NCBI GenBank assembly: GCA_002399735.1
Contig: DHEF01000042.1
Span: forward strand, 130,806 to 194,805
Length of the DNA stretch: 64,000 nucleotides
Reading direction: 5' to 3'
DNA from: Chitinophagaceae bacterium UBA4857
GTDB lineage: Bacteria > Bacteroidota > Bacteroidia > Chitinophagales > Chitinophagaceae
Shown here one piece after another: positions 63,436-64,000 of this stretch (position 1 is its first letter; each line of letters begins with the position of its first letter). The notes beneath the pieces are model-generated. The model was not told the origin of the DNA. It did no database searches and saw nothing but the letters and a program-made list of their open reading frames with translations. Position numbers and translations under genes: made by a program.

Positions 63436-64000
63436 ATGATCGGGCTCTCAGTTATTATTGTCAACTATAATACATCGGAAATAACTTTCCAGTGTATTCA
63501 ATCTATAATCAAATTTTTTCCGTTTACAAATTATGCCCTGGATGTTGTTGTTATTGACAACAATTCCCATTATGATGATTACAAAAAGTTAGATGAAAAA
63601 ATAGCTTCTTTAAGCGGCTATCAAATTACACTGGTAAGAAAAAAGCGAAACTCAGGATTTGCCGGCGGAAATATGGAAGGGGTAGAATATGCTACCGGCA
63701 ACTTCCTTTTTTTAGTTAATAATGATGTTATTTTTATTAACGATGCCTTTACTCCGGCTGTAGATTATTTGAATAATAACGGTAGTACGGGAGTATGTGG
63801 CGGTACACCATTATATGAAGATGGAAAAAAACAGGAGCCGTTTGGACATACCCAAAAAATGCTTTACAAGTTATTAGGTAATGGTGGCTATGAGTTATTA
63901 GTACCCGGAGCAAAAAGAAAAAAAGGTAATTATACGGAACCAACAGAAGTTGATTATGTGCAAGGTTGTTTTATGTGTTTTAAAGCATCCGTTTTTAAAA
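63436..64000 (+). CDS. Glycosyltransferase family 2 (rhamnosyltransferase-like), 3' end cut by window
   Basis: Begins MIGLSVIIVNYNTSEITFQC and continues with VVVIDNNSHYDDYKKL, KRNSGFAGGNMEGVEYA, LFLVNNDVIFI and VDYVQGCFMCFKASVF, the GT2 pattern of cell-surface glycan synthesis (nucleotide-sugar DxD-like site NNDV). 188 complete codons are visible without a stop before the window ends, so the gene is truncated here only by the window. ATG at 63436, 21 bp after the MFS stop. Confidence 0.9.
   Translation, partial: MIGLSVIIVNYNTSEITFQCIQSIIKFFPFTNYALDVVVIDNNSHYDDYKKLDEKIASLSGYQITLVRKKRNSGFAGGNMEGVEYATGNFLFLVNNDVIFINDAFTPAVDYLNNNGSTGVCGGTPLYEDGKKQEPFGHTQKMLYKLLGNGGYELLVPGAKRKKGNYTEPTEVDYVQGCFMCFKASVFK

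Overview
The window looks like a housekeeping stretch of a Bacteroidota chromosome, probably from the Chitinophagaceae or a near relative. The family assignment is inference, since no rRNA gene is present. The evidence is: FtsZ ending in a PAYIRRN-type C-terminal motif; a SusB-like GH97 alpha-glucosidase; a protein with an HU/CCDC81-like N-terminus, one membrane segment and a SPOR-like end; many promoters of the Bacteroidota form (TTTG, about 19-20 bp, TAnnTTTG); almost no Shine-Dalgarno sequences; and AT-rich intergenic DNA. I see no phage, plasmid, insertion sequence, CRISPR array or secondary-metabolite cluster.

Layout. 1-6.5 kb: the end of a division and cell-wall cluster, murC-ftsQ-ftsA-ftsZ, with unusual low-complexity tails on FtsQ and FtsZ. 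7-11 kb: an SDR-type epimerase, a DUF4269-like protein, a lipoprotein and an ABC-2 exporter pair. 11.3-20.6 kb: a metzincin-like protease, a FadN-like beta-oxidation enzyme, an SDR, an MscS channel, small secreted proteins, a DUF389 membrane protein and an MFS exporter. 20.8-27.4 kb: a SNF2 helicase, a GNAT acetyltransferase, a histone-H1-like Lys/Ala/Pro protein, MgtE and a SET-domain methyltransferase. 27.6-36.5 kb: a TPR histidine kinase with its NarL-type regulator, dapB, a STAS protein, clpC, dapF, a nucleoside phosphorylase and tRNA-Cys. 37-46.4 kb: a cupin, the HU/SPOR protein, an FKBP lipoprotein, sdaA, odhB, a frameshifted TPR remnant, thyA, an outer-membrane lipoprotein, folA and a methyltransferase. 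46.5-50 kb: a three-subunit transhydrogenase, pntAA-pntAB-pntB. 50-64 kb: an rRNA methyltransferase, a carboxypeptidase-regulatory-like protein, yebC, ybjQ, a GH97 enzyme, an amino-acid permease, a DAACS symporter, a DedA protein, an MFS transporter and the start of a GT2 glycosyltransferase cut by the window end.

The most striking non-gene content is a dense set of dispersed intergenic repeats. About 18 copies of one core (here DR1, centred on GTTGCGTCGCACTC or a variant) occur in both orientations and never inside an intact gene. At four loci the core is preceded by an array of TTCAAAGGTTCAATGTT units and an AT-rich TACTATATACT block, in the same order, and GC-rich palindromes often follow. 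Several other intergenic regions carry stacked hairpins that could be structured RNAs or further repeat families.

The most testable functional idea is that the SET methyltransferase (about 27 kb) acts on the nearby histone-H1-like protein (about 25 kb). A second practical result is that several apparent TTG start codons are really the TTG of the -7 promoter box, so those genes start downstream, as annotated here.
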